Shown one piece after another: positions 1 to 8,554 of a DNA stretch of 64,000 nt. The DNA lies in contig NZ_JAKWBE010000010.1 of the NCBI RefSeq assembly GCF_022513565.1, positions 186,001 to 250,000 of the forward strand, in the 5' to 3' direction. A program made the position numbers and the translations under genes. A model generated the notes under the pieces. The model was not told where the DNA came from. It was given only the letters and a program-made list of their open reading frames with translations, and searched no databases. This DNA is from Streptomyces gilvus. GTDB taxonomy: Bacteria > Actinomycetota > Actinomycetes > Streptomycetales > Streptomycetaceae. How positions within the stretch are numbered: the first letter of the stretch is position 1; each line of letters opens with the position of its first letter.

Positions 1-1638
1 GGCGCGGGGATCGAGTCCCCGGGTTGGTACGGGCATCTGTTCGGCGCCCCGGACCGGCCGATCGAGCGGTGGATGACCAAGGTGGCGGGACTGCTCCGGG
101 AGGAGGACCGGCTCGTCTCCTCCGCGCATGTCATCGAGGCGGTACGACTGGCCGAGACGCTCGCGGCGATGCGAGGCCGCCCCCTGCCGGGACTCGGCGA
201 GACGACCGACGCCGTGCGCGCGGTGATGTGCGAGGGCTCGGACGTGCCGCTGGGGCTGGTGCGCGACCGGCTGGTCGTCGGGGACGTGCTGGGAGAGGTG
301 CCGCGGACGGCGCCGGCGGTGCCGCTGCAGCGGGACCTCGACCGGACCCAGCGCCGACTGCGGCTCAAACCGGAGGCGCTGGAGCGGGAGTTGGAGCTCG
401 ACCTGCGCAAGGAGACCGACGCCGGGCGCAGCAGGCTGCTGCACCGGCTGCGGCTGCTGGGCATCGGCTGGGGCGAGCCGGTCGCCTCCCGGGGGAGCAC
501 GGGGACCTTCCGGGAGACCTGGCGGTTGCGCTGGGAGCCGGAGCTGTCGGTGCGGGTCGCGGAGGCCGGGGTGTGGGGGACGACCGTGCTCGGCGCCGCG
601 ACCGCCAGGGCGGAGGCGGACGCGCTCGCCGCGCAGGGGCTCGCCGACGTCACCGGGCTCGCCGAGCGCTGTCTGCTGGCCGAACTGCCGCAGGCGCTGC
701 CCGTGGTGATGCGGATCCTCGCCGACCGGGCCGCGCTCGACGCGGACGTCGGCCAACTCGCCCAGGCCCTGCCCGCCCTGGTCCGCTCCCTGCGGTACGG
801 CGACGTACGCGGCACCGACACCCATGCCCTGGCCGAGGTCGCGGCGGGCCTCGCCGAGCGCGTGTTCGTGGGCCTTCCGCCGGCCTGCGCCGCCCTCGAC
901 CAGGACGGGGCCGAGGAGATGCGCCGGCATGTGGACGCGGTGCACGGGGCGGTGGGGCTCCTGGCGGACGTACCCGCCCTGGCACACCCGTCCGCGGAAC
1001 CCGTGCGGGACGGGCAGGCCCAGGTGCGGACGGGTGGGGACGGTGCGGGTGGGCATCGTGGTCTGCGTGGGCGTTGGCGGGCCGTGCTGCGGGTGCTGGG
1101 GCTGCGGGACACCGTGCCGGGGGTCGTACGGGGACGGGCCGTGCGATTGCTGCTGGACGAGGGGGCGTTGGAGCAGGACGAGGCGGCGCGGCTCATGGGG
1201 CTCGTGCTGTCGCCCGGGACTGCGCCGGGGGACGCGGCCGCGTGGATCGAGGGCTTCGTCGGTGGCGGCTCGGGCGGCGGGATGCTGCTCGTGCACGACG
1301 AGCGGCTGCTCGGCCTGGTGGACGCCTGGCTGACCGGGGTGCCGGCGGAGGCGTTCACGGACGTACTGCCGCTGCTCAGGCGGACGTTCTCGGCGTACGA
1401 ACCGGGAGTCCGGCGCACCCTGGGCGAGCTGGTCCGCCGGGGACCCGGGCGGCAGGGGAGTGCGGGGGCGGCCGGTTCGGGCATACCGGGCTTCGCGCCG
1501 GAGCTGGACGCGGACCGTGCCGAGGCCGTGGTGCCGGTGGTGCGGCTGCTGTTGGGGCTGGGGCTGGGGCGGGACGGGATGGATCCGGACGTGGAGGGGC
1601 GGGACGTGGACAACGGCCTCGTGGGGGTGGCGGGATGA
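1..1638 (+). CDS. DUF5682 family protein (5' end outside window)
   Basis: The reading frame is already open at base 1 and runs to a TGA at 1636-1638, so only the last 545 codons are present. The visible part begins with a segment containing W-Y-G-H-L, R-E-E-D and S-S-A-H-V-I-E-A-V, followed by G-S-T-G-T-F-R-E-T-W-R-L-R-W-E-P. I recognise this pattern from actinobacterial DUF5682 proteins, which usually lie between a MoxR-type AAA ATPase and a VWA protein. A VWA gene follows here, which supports the assignment; the ATPase would lie upstream of the window. The family has no established biochemical function. By analogy with other MoxR-VWA modules a chaperone-like or conflict role is possible, but that is inference. 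The C-terminal third is rich in short hydrophobic helices with no catalytic motif I can name. Confidence 0.8.
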   Translation, partial: GAGIESPGWYGHLFGAPDRPIERWMTKVAGLLREEDRLVSSAHVIEAVRLAETLAAMRGRPLPGLGETTDAVRAVMCEGSDVPLGLVRDRLVVGDVLGEVPRTAPAVPLQRDLDRTQRRLRLKPEALERELELDLRKETDAGRSRLLHRLRLLGIGWGEPVASRGSTGTFRETWRLRWEPELSVRVAEAGVWGTTVLGAATARAEADALAAQGLADVTGLAERCLLAELPQALPVVMRILADRAALDADVGQLAQALPALVRSLRYGDVRGTDTHALAEVAAGLAERVFVGLPPACAALDQDGAEEMRRHVDAVHGAVGLLADVPALAHPSAEPVRDGQAQVRTGGDGAGGHRGLRGRWRAVLRVLGLRDTVPGVVRGRAVRLLLDEGALEQDEAARLMGLVLSPGTAPGDAAAWIEGFVGGGSGGGMLLVHDERLLGLVDAWLTGVPAEAFTDVLPLLRRTFSAYEPGVRRTLGELVRRGPGRQGSAGAAGSGIPGFAPELDADRAEAVVPVVRLLLGLGLGRDGMDPDVEGRDVDNGLVGVAG

Positions 1639-1825
1639 CGTATGACGGGCTGAGGGAGACGGACGGGGGAGCCGGTGTGATGGATGCCGTCGAGTGCAGG
1701 CGCCGGCAGGGCGGTCGGCTCTCCACGAGGGGTGCCTCGGCGACCGGCGTCGCGGTGGCCGACCGTCCGACCGTTGCCGTAGTGGTCCTTCCGCTCTGGG
1801 ACCGTCCGCGAGCGGGGGTGTGCCG

Positions 1826-2992
1826 ATGACGACGGAAGCGACGGACCCGGCGCAGGAGCGGTTGCGGCGCTGGCGGTTGGTGCTCGGGGGCGAGGCGGCC
1901 GACGGCACCGGATGTGTGCTGGCGGGCCAGGACGCTGCGATGGACGGGGCGTTGACCGCGCTGTACGGGAAGGGGGACCGGCAGGGGCAGTCGGGGCGGG
2001 ACCGTTCGGCGGGGCTCGGGGCGTCGGCGCCCTCGGTGGCACGCTGGCTCGGGGACATCCGGACGTACTTTCCGTCCTCCGTCGTCCAGGTGATGCAGCG
2101 CGACGCCATCGACCGGCTCGGGCTGTCCACGCTGCTGCTGGAGCCGGAGATGCTGGAGGCGGTGGAGGCGGACGTGCACCTCGTCGGCACGCTGCTGTCC
2201 CTCAACAAGGCCATGCCGGAGACGACGAAGGAGACGGCGCGGGCGGTCGTGCGCAAGGTCGTCGAGGATCTGGAGAAGCGGCTCGCGACCCGCACCAGGG
2301 CCACCCTCACCGGCGCCCTGGACCGCAGCGCCCGGATCAACCGGCCGCGCCACCACGACATCGACTGGAACCGCACCATCGCGGCCAACCTCAAGCACTA
2401 CCTCCCCGAGTACCGCACGATCGTGCCCGAGCGGCTGATCGGGTACGGGCGGGCGTCGCAGTCGGTGAAGAAGGAGGTCGTCCTCTGCATCGACCAGTCC
2501 GGTTCGATGGCGGCGTCCGTGGTCTACGCGTCGGTGTTCGGGGCGGTGCTCGCGTCCATGCGGTCGATCGACACACGGCTCGTCGTCTTCGACACGGCCG
2601 TCGTCGACCTCACCGACCAGCTCGACGATCCGGTGGACGTCCTGTTCGGCACCCAGCTGGGCGGCGGTACGGACATCAACCGGGCGCTCGCCTACTGCCA
2701 GTCGCAGATCACCCGGCCCGCCGAGACGGTGGTCGTGCTGATCAGCGACTTGTACGAGGGCGGGATACGGAACGAGATGCTCAAGCGGGTCGCCGCGATG
2801 AAGGCGTCCGGGGTGCAGTTCGTGGCGCTGCTCGCGCTGTCGGACGAAGGGGCGCCGGCGTACGACAGGGAGCACGCGGCCGCGCTCGCCGCGCTGGGGG
2901 CACCGGCGTTCGCCTGCACGCCCGACCTCTTCCCCGAGGTGATGGCGGCGGCGATCGAGAAGCGGCCCCCGCCGATACCGGAGGCGGTGTGA
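1826..2992 (+). CDS. VWA domain-containing protein (MoxR-associated type)
   Basis: A 388-residue protein with a C-terminal von Willebrand A domain. The metal-ion-dependent adhesion site is visible as D-Q-S-G-S near residue 222. G-G-G-T-D at about residue 277 supplies the MIDAS threonine, and I-S-D-L-Y-E-G-G supplies the following acidic position. The N-terminal 200 residues are helical and family-specific. I chose the ATG at 1826 because the protein then starts M-T-T-E-A-T-D and the 180 bp upstream reads as unconserved low-complexity peptide; a GTG at 1820 is an alternative. It follows the DUF5682 gene on the same strand after 187 bp. In related modules the VWA protein partners a MoxR ATPase, as ViaA does with RavA. 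No membrane segment or signal peptide is seen, so it is probably cytoplasmic. Confidence 0.85.
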   Translation: MTTEATDPAQERLRRWRLVLGGEAADGTGCVLAGQDAAMDGALTALYGKGDRQGQSGRDRSAGLGASAPSVARWLGDIRTYFPSSVVQVMQRDAIDRLGLSTLLLEPEMLEAVEADVHLVGTLLSLNKAMPETTKETARAVVRKVVEDLEKRLATRTRATLTGALDRSARINRPRHHDIDWNRTIAANLKHYLPEYRTIVPERLIGYGRASQSVKKEVVLCIDQSGSMAASVVYASVFGAVLASMRSIDTRLVVFDTAVVDLTDQLDDPVDVLFGTQLGGGTDINRALAYCQSQITRPAETVVVLISDLYEGGIRNEMLKRVAAMKASGVQFVALLALSDEGAPAYDREHAAALAALGAPAFACTPDLFPEVMAAAIEKRPPPIPEAV

Positions 2993-3177
2993 CGGAGGGG
3001 CCGTGGCTGGGGTGTTCGCTGACGATTTGTCGACCAGTCGTCGTCCGACTCGGACCAGCAAAAGGGACATGACTACCCATCGGTAACGGAGGGCTTGCGC
3101 AACCTGCGGAGGGGCGTGCAAGGATCGACGCCTTCTCGACCGAGACCGTTCCGCAGCACGGGAGGATCGACCCTCTC

Positions 3178-4266
3178 TTGACCTGGCATGCAGCCCTGCC
3201 CGGCGCCGCTCTGCGCGTGATGCGCACGGCGGTTGCCCGGCGCGCGCTGCAAGTGGCGCTGCTGGTGGGTGGGTTGTTCGCACTCGGGTTTCTCTGCGGG
3301 GAGCAGGCGCACGCGGCGGAGGAGACGCCGGTGACGTCCGCCCGTCCGACCGGACCGCTCGGTGCGGTGGATGGCGTGCGGGCGGATGGCTTGCGGTCGG
3401 GGGGCGTGCGGACGAGCGGCCTGCGGACGGATGGCGGGCGGGCGGATCGCCTGCGGGCGGATGGCGTGCGGGCGAGCGGCCCGGCCGGGTTGCCCCCCAC
3501 CGACCCCGCCACGACCCTGCCCTCGGGCTTCGCCGGTCGGCCGTCGATCGGAGTCACCCCCGATGCCCCGTCGGGACGCGCGGCGCCGTCGCCCCTCACC
3601 CTTCCGGGTGCCGGTGATCAGGTCCTCGGGGCCGTCGTCGGTGGCCACGTCCAGGGTGTCGGCGGGCGGGTTCTGCAGCCGGTCGGTGGGCTCGTCGTGG
3701 TGGTGGCCGACGCGCTCGGCGAGGTGACCGCGCAGATACCGCCGCTGTCGTCGTTGCCGGCTCTGCCGGTCGTCCCGACCCAGCCCGGCGCACCGTCGCT
3801 GCCCGGCGTGCCGGGCCTGCCCTCGTTCCCCTCACAGCCCGGACTTCCGACCGGCCAGGGGCAGACGTCGCCGCCGCCGGTTGCGCAGCCGGGTGACGGT
3901 GCGGGGCAGCCGGTGAAGGGCGGAGGTGTCGCCGACGGCCGTTCCGGAGCGGGGGCGGGGCGCGGGACGACGTACGGGCCGATGCCGCGTGCGGGCGCCG
4001 GTGCGGCGCATGCCTCGGGGCATGGCGGCGGACAGCGGAGCGACGTCCCCGGCTACGTCCCGGTGCACCAGGCTCCCGGCGGGGACCCGACCGGCGAGCT
4101 GAGCAGCCGTAACGCCGTCGACAGCGGTACCTCGCGGCACGGCGACGCGTACGCCGTCGCGCTCGACCAGCGGGCGCCGTCGCGGCTTCTGGCCGGCGCC
4201 GCAGCCCGCGCCGTCGGGGGATCCACCCGGGACAGGCACCGGGACGTTCCGGTTTCCCCCGCCTAG
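3178..4266 (+). CDS. Secreted low-complexity protein with pentapeptide-like repeats
   Basis: A 362-residue protein of unknown function. The TTG at 3178 has a strong ribosome site (GGAGGA at 3161-3166, 11 bases away), so I prefer it over the ATG at 3220, which would begin directly at the signal peptide. Residues 15-46 form a signal peptide: an Arg-rich n-region, a hydrophobic core and A-H-A-A-E. Residues 63-101 are about eight degenerate copies of R-A-D-G-V. The rest is Pro/Gly/Val-rich with no folded domain I recognise, including a P-x-L-P-x-x-P stretch around residues 195-230. It is probably exported and mostly unstructured. It stands alone, 185 bp after the VWA gene and before a 1.1-kb gap. 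Confidence 0.65.
   Translation: MTWHAALPGAALRVMRTAVARRALQVALLVGGLFALGFLCGEQAHAAEETPVTSARPTGPLGAVDGVRADGLRSGGVRTSGLRTDGGRADRLRADGVRASGPAGLPPTDPATTLPSGFAGRPSIGVTPDAPSGRAAPSPLTLPGAGDQVLGAVVGGHVQGVGGRVLQPVGGLVVVVADALGEVTAQIPPLSSLPALPVVPTQPGAPSLPGVPGLPSFPSQPGLPTGQGQTSPPPVAQPGDGAGQPVKGGGVADGRSGAGAGRGTTYGPMPRAGAGAAHASGHGGGQRSDVPGYVPVHQAPGGDPTGELSSRNAVDSGTSRHGDAYAVALDQRAPSRLLAGAAARAVGGSTRDRHRDVPVSPA
3364..3480 (+). repeat. 15-bp in-frame tandem repeat (R-A-D-G-V)
   Basis: About eight degenerate 15-bp units related to CGGGCGGATGGCGTG follow one another in frame inside the secreted protein at 3178-4266. They give pentapeptides of the form R-[ATS]-[DSG]-G-[VL]. The unit is a multiple of three, so copy-number change would keep the reading frame. 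Confidence 0.7.
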
Positions 4267-4755
4267 GGCGGCCCCCCGCGCGGCTGATCTGCCGTGCGGG
4301 GCGGAACAGGTCGCGCGCCGGTCCGAACCCCCGGAATCTCCGGACCGAAGCCGCCGACTCTCCGGCCCGCCGGTCCCACTCCCCCCGATCGCGACGGATC
4401 CGGCGCCGGAAAGGTCCCAGTGACGCGCAGCAGTCGTACGCCCCCTCCACGCCCGACCGGTTACTCACCACCGCTGTAGGCCCCGCCTCCGCGCCGGCAT
4501 CCGAAGGATCAGCCCCGGCATCGGCGGGACGCCATGGCATACGACCGGTCCACCACCGGCGTCGCAAGACGCCCCCCGACGCGCGAGCAGCGCGCCGGGC
4601 CGCTGACTCCGTGCGGTGCGCGACACGGACGGCCGAAAGCCGTCGGTCCGTCCGGTCGTGGCCGCGCGGGACGGGGCGGGTGGTTCCCATTGGGGTGGGA
4701 ACCGCCGGCCCCAGCCCCCAGGGGTGGCCCATTCGTGCCCCCGAGGGCTGTTCAG

Positions 4756-4793
4756 GGGGTCTCACCGGGTCAACCCCAGCCCGGTGAGACCCC
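4756..4793 (+). terminator. Strong 14-bp stem-loop
   Basis: GGGGTCTCACCGGG (4756-4769) pairs perfectly with CCCGGTGAGACCCC (4780-4793) across a 10-base loop. There is no U-tract, as is common in Streptomyces terminators. It is nearly 500 bp past the preceding stop codon and sits exactly at the edge of the tandem array, so it may be part of that structure and not a simple terminator. Confidence 0.55.
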
Positions 4794-4798
4794 TCCCC

Positions 4799-5147
4799 GT
4801 GCCCTTCGTCGTGGCCATCGCCGAGACTTCCCTGTGCCCTTCGCCGAGGCTTCGCCGTGCCCTTTGCCGGGCCTTCCCGGTGCGCCTCGCCCGCGCCTTC
4901 CCCGTGCACTCGCCCAGGGCCTTCGCAGTGCCCTTCGCTGAGTGTTCCCCCGTGCGCTCGCCCGGGGCCTTCGCAGTGCCCTTCGCCGAGGGTTCCCCGT
5001 GCTCCTCGCCGAGACTTCCCCGTGCCCCTCGCCCAGGCCTCCCTCGTTCCCTTCGCGAGGCTTCCCGTGCCCCTCGCCCAGGCCTCCCCCGTTCCCTTCG
5101 GCCAGCCTCCCCCGTGCCCTTCGTCCATGCCCTCCCCGGGCCTTCCC
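4799..5147. repeat. Degenerate 23-24 bp tandem array (about 14 copies)
   Basis: Successive units begin with GTGCCCTTCGCC or close variants and end in TTCCCC or TTCGCA. The rough consensus is GTGCCCTTCGCC followed by GAGGCCTTCCCC. Unit length wobbles between 21 and 24 bp, with a longer irregular first unit, so no reading frame is preserved across the array. Copies differ at several positions. The array ends about 250 bp before the sucC start. Confidence 0.85.
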
Positions 5148-5397
5148 GATCTCCACCCGCCCCTCACACCCGGCACCCCGTGCCAGTGATTGCGGCATCA
5201 TGTGACAGGTATCACCGCTCAGGTGTGACCCTCGATTTAGGGAGGTCCCGCAAGCGGCGATAACCTGCGAGACGGACATGCCGCGCGCTCGGACACCGTG
5301 TGCGCTTCCCCTGTGACCCATGCGGACGTCACGTTGCCCTTCGCGGCACGCCCACGCATCCAACGAACCGCGAGATCACTGATAGGGACGGAAGCGC

Positions 5398-6579
5398 GTG
5401 GACCTGTTCGAGTACCAGGCGAGGGACCTCTTCGCCAAGCACGATGTACCGGTGCTGGCCGGTGAAGTCATCGACACGCCTGAGGCGGCGCGCGAGATCA
5501 CCGAGCGTCTGGGCGGCAAGTCCGTCGTCAAGGCGCAGGTGAAGGTCGGTGGTCGCGGCAAGGCCGGTGGCGTCAAGCTGGCCGCCTCCGCGGACGAGGC
5601 CGTCGCCCGTGCGACGGACATCCTCGGCATGGACATCAAGGGCCACACGGTCCACAAGGTGATGATCGCCGAGACCGCGCCCGAGATCGTCGAGGAGTAC
5701 TACGTCTCCTTCCTCCTCGACCGCGCCAACCGCACCTTCCTCTCCATCGCCTCCGTCGAGGGCGGCATGGAGATCGAGGAGGTGGCGGCCACCCGTCCGG
5801 AGGCCGTCGCGCAGACCCCGATCAACCCCATCGACGGGGTGGACGAGGCCAAGGCCCGCGAGATCGTCGCGGCCGCCAAGTTCCCGGCCGAGGTCGCCGA
5901 CAAGGTCGCCAACGTCCTGGTCAGGCTGTGGGACACCTTCATCAAGGAGGACGCCCTCCTGGTCGAGGTCAACCCGCTGGCCAAGGTCGCCTCCGGTGAC
6001 GTGATCGCCCTCGACGGCAAGGTGTCGCTCGACGACAACGCCGAGTTCCGTCACCCCGACTTCGAGGAGCTCCACGACAAGGCCGCGGCCAACCCGCTCG
6101 AGGCCGCCGCCAAGGAGAAGAACCTCAACTACGTCAAGCTCGACGGCGAGGTCGGCATCATCGGCAACGGCGCCGGTCTCGTCATGAGCACCCTGGACGT
6201 CGTCGCGTACGCCGGTGAGAAGCACGGTGGCGTCAAGCCCGCCAACTTCCTGGACATCGGCGGTGGCGCCTCCGCCCAGGTCATGGCGAACGGCCTGGAG
6301 ATCATCCTCGGCGACCCGGACGTCAAGTCCGTCTTCGTCAACGTCTTCGGTGGCATCACCGCCTGCGACGAGGTCGCCAACGGCATCGTGCAGGCCCTGA
6401 AGCTCCTCGAGGAGCGCGGCGAGGACGTCACCAAGCCGCTGGTCGTCCGTCTCGACGGCAACAACGCCGAGCTGGGCCGACAGATCCTCACCGACGCCGC
6501 GCACCCGCTGGTGCAGCGCGTCGACACCATGGACGGCGCGGCCGACAAGGCCGCCGAGCTGGCCCACGCCGCCAAGTAA
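5398..6579 (+). CDS. sucC: Succinyl-CoA synthetase (ADP-forming) subunit beta
   Basis: A 393-residue protein of the usual family length, starting M-D-L-F-E-Y-Q-A from a GTG. With SucD it interconverts succinyl-CoA and succinate coupled to nucleoside triphosphate formation in the TCA cycle. The N-terminal ATP-grasp region carries K-A-Q-V-K-V-G-G-R-G-K-A-G-G. The C-terminal ligase domain shows G-N-G-A-G-L-V-M-S-T-L-D and D-I-G-G-G-A-S. The sucD start is 27 bp beyond the stop, so the two subunits are co-transcribed. The cytosolic enzyme acts as an alpha-beta heteromer. Confidence 0.98.
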   Translation: MDLFEYQARDLFAKHDVPVLAGEVIDTPEAAREITERLGGKSVVKAQVKVGGRGKAGGVKLAASADEAVARATDILGMDIKGHTVHKVMIAETAPEIVEEYYVSFLLDRANRTFLSIASVEGGMEIEEVAATRPEAVAQTPINPIDGVDEAKAREIVAAAKFPAEVADKVANVLVRLWDTFIKEDALLVEVNPLAKVASGDVIALDGKVSLDDNAEFRHPDFEELHDKAAANPLEAAAKEKNLNYVKLDGEVGIIGNGAGLVMSTLDVVAYAGEKHGGVKPANFLDIGGGASAQVMANGLEIILGDPDVKSVFVNVFGGITACDEVANGIVQALKLLEERGEDVTKPLVVRLDGNNAELGRQILTDAAHPLVQRVDTMDGAADKAAELAHAAK

Positions 6580-6606
6580 GCACTCAGGACGAGGACACAA
6601 CACACC

Positions 6607-7491
6607 ATGGCTATCTGGCTCGACAAGGACAGCAAGGTCATCGTCCAGGGCATGACCGGTGCCACGGGCATGAAGCACACCAAGCTCATGCTGGGCGACG
6701 GCACCAACGTCGTGGGCGGCGTGAACCCACGCAAGGCGGGCACCACCGTGGACTTCGACGGCACCGAGGTACCGGTCTTCGGCACCGTCAAGGAGGCCAT
6801 CGAGGCCACCGGCGCCAACGTCTCGGTCATCTTCGTCCCGGAGAAGTTCACCAAGTCCGCGGTGGACGAGGCGATCGACGCCGAGATCCCGCTGGCCGTC
6901 GTGATCACCGAGGGCATCGCCGTGCACGACACGGCCGCCTTCTGGGCGTACGCCGGCAAGAAGGGCAACAAGACCCGCATCATCGGCCCGAACTGCCCCG
7001 GCATCATCACCCCGGGCCAGTCGAACGTCGGCATCATCCCGGGCGACATCACCAAGCCGGGCCGTATCGGCCTGGTCTCGAAGTCCGGCACGCTGACGTA
7101 CCAGATGATGTACGAGCTGCGTGACATCGGCTTCTCCACCGCCGTCGGCATCGGTGGCGACCCGATCATCGGCACCACGCACATCGACGCGCTGGCCGCC
7201 TTCCAGGACGACCCCGACACCGACCTGATCGTGATGATCGGTGAGATCGGCGGCGACGCCGAGGAGCGGGCCGCGGCCTTCATCAAGGAGAACGTGACCA
7301 AGCCGGTCGTCGGCTACGTCGCGGGCTTCACCGCGCCCGAGGGCAAGACGATGGGCCACGCCGGCGCCATCGTCTCCGGTTCCTCCGGCACGGCGCAGGC
7401 GAAGAAGGAGGCCCTCGAGGCCGCGGGCGTCAAGGTCGGCAAGACCCCGACCGAGACGGCGAAGCTGGCCCGGGAGATCCTCAGCGCCTGA
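6607..7491 (+). CDS. sucD: Succinyl-CoA synthetase subunit alpha
   Basis: A 294-residue protein that binds CoA and carries the phosphohistidine intermediate of succinyl-CoA synthetase. Q-G-M-T-G-A-T-G-M near residue 15 is the CoA-binding Rossmann motif. P-N-C-P-G-I-I and K-S-G-T-L-T-Y are typical. The active histidine lies in M-G-H-A-G-A, about residue 251. Length and start agree with the family. It lies directly after sucC and is followed by a hairpin terminator at 7511-7545. Confidence 0.98.
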   Translation: MAIWLDKDSKVIVQGMTGATGMKHTKLMLGDGTNVVGGVNPRKAGTTVDFDGTEVPVFGTVKEAIEATGANVSVIFVPEKFTKSAVDEAIDAEIPLAVVITEGIAVHDTAAFWAYAGKKGNKTRIIGPNCPGIITPGQSNVGIIPGDITKPGRIGLVSKSGTLTYQMMYELRDIGFSTAVGIGGDPIIGTTHIDALAAFQDDPDTDLIVMIGEIGGDAEERAAAFIKENVTKPVVGYVAGFTAPEGKTMGHAGAIVSGSSGTAQAKKEALEAAGVKVGKTPTETAKLAREILSA

Positions 7492-7510
7492 GGCTCCCGC
7501 AGCGACGAAC

Positions 7511-7545
7511 GATGGGCCCGTTCCCGGGGAGGGGGCGGGCCCATC
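7511..7545 (+). terminator. sucCD terminator hairpin
   Basis: GATGGGCCC (7511-7519) pairs with GGGCCCATC (7537-7545), 20 bases after the sucD stop. Confidence 0.7.
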
Positions 7546-7556
7546 GGCCTGCACAC

Positions 7557-7640
7557 CACCGGTTTGCTCACCGGTTCACTCACCGGTTTCCTCACCGGTT
7601 CACTCACCGGTTTCGCCACCGGTTTCCTCACCGTTCCTGC
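7557..7640. repeat. 12-bp tandem array, CACCGGTTTCCT type
   Basis: Six consecutive 12-bp units begin CACCGGTT at 7557, 7569, 7581, 7593, 7605 and 7617, with a degraded seventh at 7629. The period is exact. The array fills the gap between the convergent sucD and ECF-like genes and overlaps the last codons of the latter. Confidence 0.9.
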
Positions 7641-8458
7641 GGTACGAGTCTGTCCCGCCCCGGCACCATCTCCGCCCGCAGCTTCTTCCGCAGGCCGGCC
7701 TGCGCCTCCGACAGCGGCCCCAGCGCCACCCGGGGCGGCAGCCCCCGCACCTGTACGCCGTGCGGGACCGGCGGCTCGTAGTGGGTCGGAGCCGTCCGCA
7801 CGGTGAACGTCGTCGTCCCGATCAGGGCGACCGTGCAGGCGATGGCGGCCCGGGTCATGAAGCGGGTCCTGCGCTCGCCCCCGGCCCGCACCCGCGTCGG
7901 CTTGTCCGCGCGCAGCCGTTCCGCGGAGGCGAGCCTGGTCAGGCAGCGGTGGAGTTCGGCCGGGTCCACGAGGTCCGGGACGCGCGCGGCGACGACCTCG
8001 CGGGCGTACAGCACACGGCCCGCGGCCGCCGGTGTGCTGGCCTCCGTCTCCGCCGCGGTCTCCGGGAGGCCGAGCCCCACACCGTCGTACAGCACGAGCG
8101 TGCGGCGGTACGGCGGGGGGAGCTCGAGGAGCGCGGAAAGGAGCGCGCGGTCGGGGGCGTCCGCCGGCGGTGGCTCGGGGTGGTGGTAGCGGGGGCGGAA
8201 GCGGTGCCAGGGGGAGAGCGCGCAGTCGTACGCCGCCGCGCGCACCCAGCCTCCCGGGTCCGGATCGCGGGCGACCTCGGGCCAGCGCTGCCAGGCGAGT
8301 TGGAAGGCGCGCTCCACCGACTCACGGGCGAGTTCGCGCCGACCGGTGAGCAGGTAGGTCTGCCGTACGAGGGCCGGGGCGCAGAACGCGTACAGCGCGT
8401 CGAAGGCCTGAGCGGGCGTCAGGGGCGCTGTCGGTTCCGGTTCCTGAGGCTGCGTCAC
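7628..8458 (-). CDS. ECF sigma-factor-like protein with C-terminal membrane anchor
   Basis: A 276-residue protein. Residues 15-75 look like sigma region 2 (A-F-D-A-L-Y-A-F, then V-E-R-A-F-Q-L-A-W-Q-R-W-P-E). Residues 110-165 look like region 4, with L-E-L-P-P-P-Y-R-R-T-L-V-L-Y-D and a following helix pair. A single hydrophobic stretch near residues 205-222 (A-A-I-A-C-T-V-A-L-I-G) predicts a membrane anchor, and the last 55 residues would be outside. Region 2 is weakly conserved, so it may not act as a true sigma factor. The GTG at 8458 was chosen because an AAGGGG site precedes it and the sequence upstream is intergenic. It is divergent from the DUF6350 gene. Confidence 0.7.
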   Translation of the reverse strand: MTQPQEPEPTAPLTPAQAFDALYAFCAPALVRQTYLLTGRRELARESVERAFQLAWQRWPEVARDPDPGGWVRAAAYDCALSPWHRFRPRYHHPEPPPADAPDRALLSALLELPPPYRRTLVLYDGVGLGLPETAAETEASTPAAAGRVLYAREVVAARVPDLVDPAELHRCLTRLASAERLRADKPTRVRAGGERRTRFMTRAAIACTVALIGTTTFTVRTAPTHYEPPVPHGVQVRGLPPRVALGPLSEAQAGLRKKLRAEMVPGRDRLVPQER

Positions 8459-8468
8459 TGGGCGCCCC

Positions 8469-8478
8469 TTCGTACGAA
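8469..8478. promoter_or_regulatory. Palindrome TTCGTACGAA in divergent promoter region
   Basis: A perfect 10-bp palindrome lies in an unusually AT-rich stretch (8468-8500) between the two divergent genes starting at 8458 and 8555. The same 10-mer lies upstream of purN at 11406-11415. It may be an operator; no regulator is identified. Confidence 0.35.
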
Positions 8479-8554
8479 AAAGTACATAAACATATATTGG
8501 GCGACACAGCGGAGGTTCGCCTGTTACGACCGGAAAGCGCGTGTCGTTGGGACC

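Larger units (their letters stand above)
4267..5397. other. 1.1-kb gene-free interval upstream of sucC
   Basis: I see no convincing gene here. Bases 4267-4755 are GC-rich without clear signals. A 14-bp hairpin lies at 4756-4793 and a 24-bp tandem array at 4799-5147. The last 250 bp are less GC-rich and probably hold the sucC promoter. An inverted GTGA-N6-TCAC lies at 5202-5215, and GATAACCT near 5261 is a possible -10 element, but I cannot place a promoter confidently. Confidence 0.6.

Noticed and set aside
1639..1825. Extra coding sequence extending the VWA protein upstream
   Set aside because: The added residues are Arg/Gly/Ser low complexity and the protein start M-T-T-E-A-T-D fits the family.
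3596..5176. 526-codon minus-strand frame through the 24-bp array
   Set aside because: The peptide is only the translated repeat plus antisense of the secreted protein, and unit lengths other than 24 break the period.
5329..7554. 741-codon open frame antisense to sucC-sucD
   Set aside because: It is a shadow of two certain genes; high GC keeps stops rare in that frame and the translation is low complexity.
7314..7631. Minus-strand frame encoding K-P-V-S-E-P repeats after sucD
   Set aside because: It is the 12-bp array read in one frame plus antisense of sucD, with no ribosome site.
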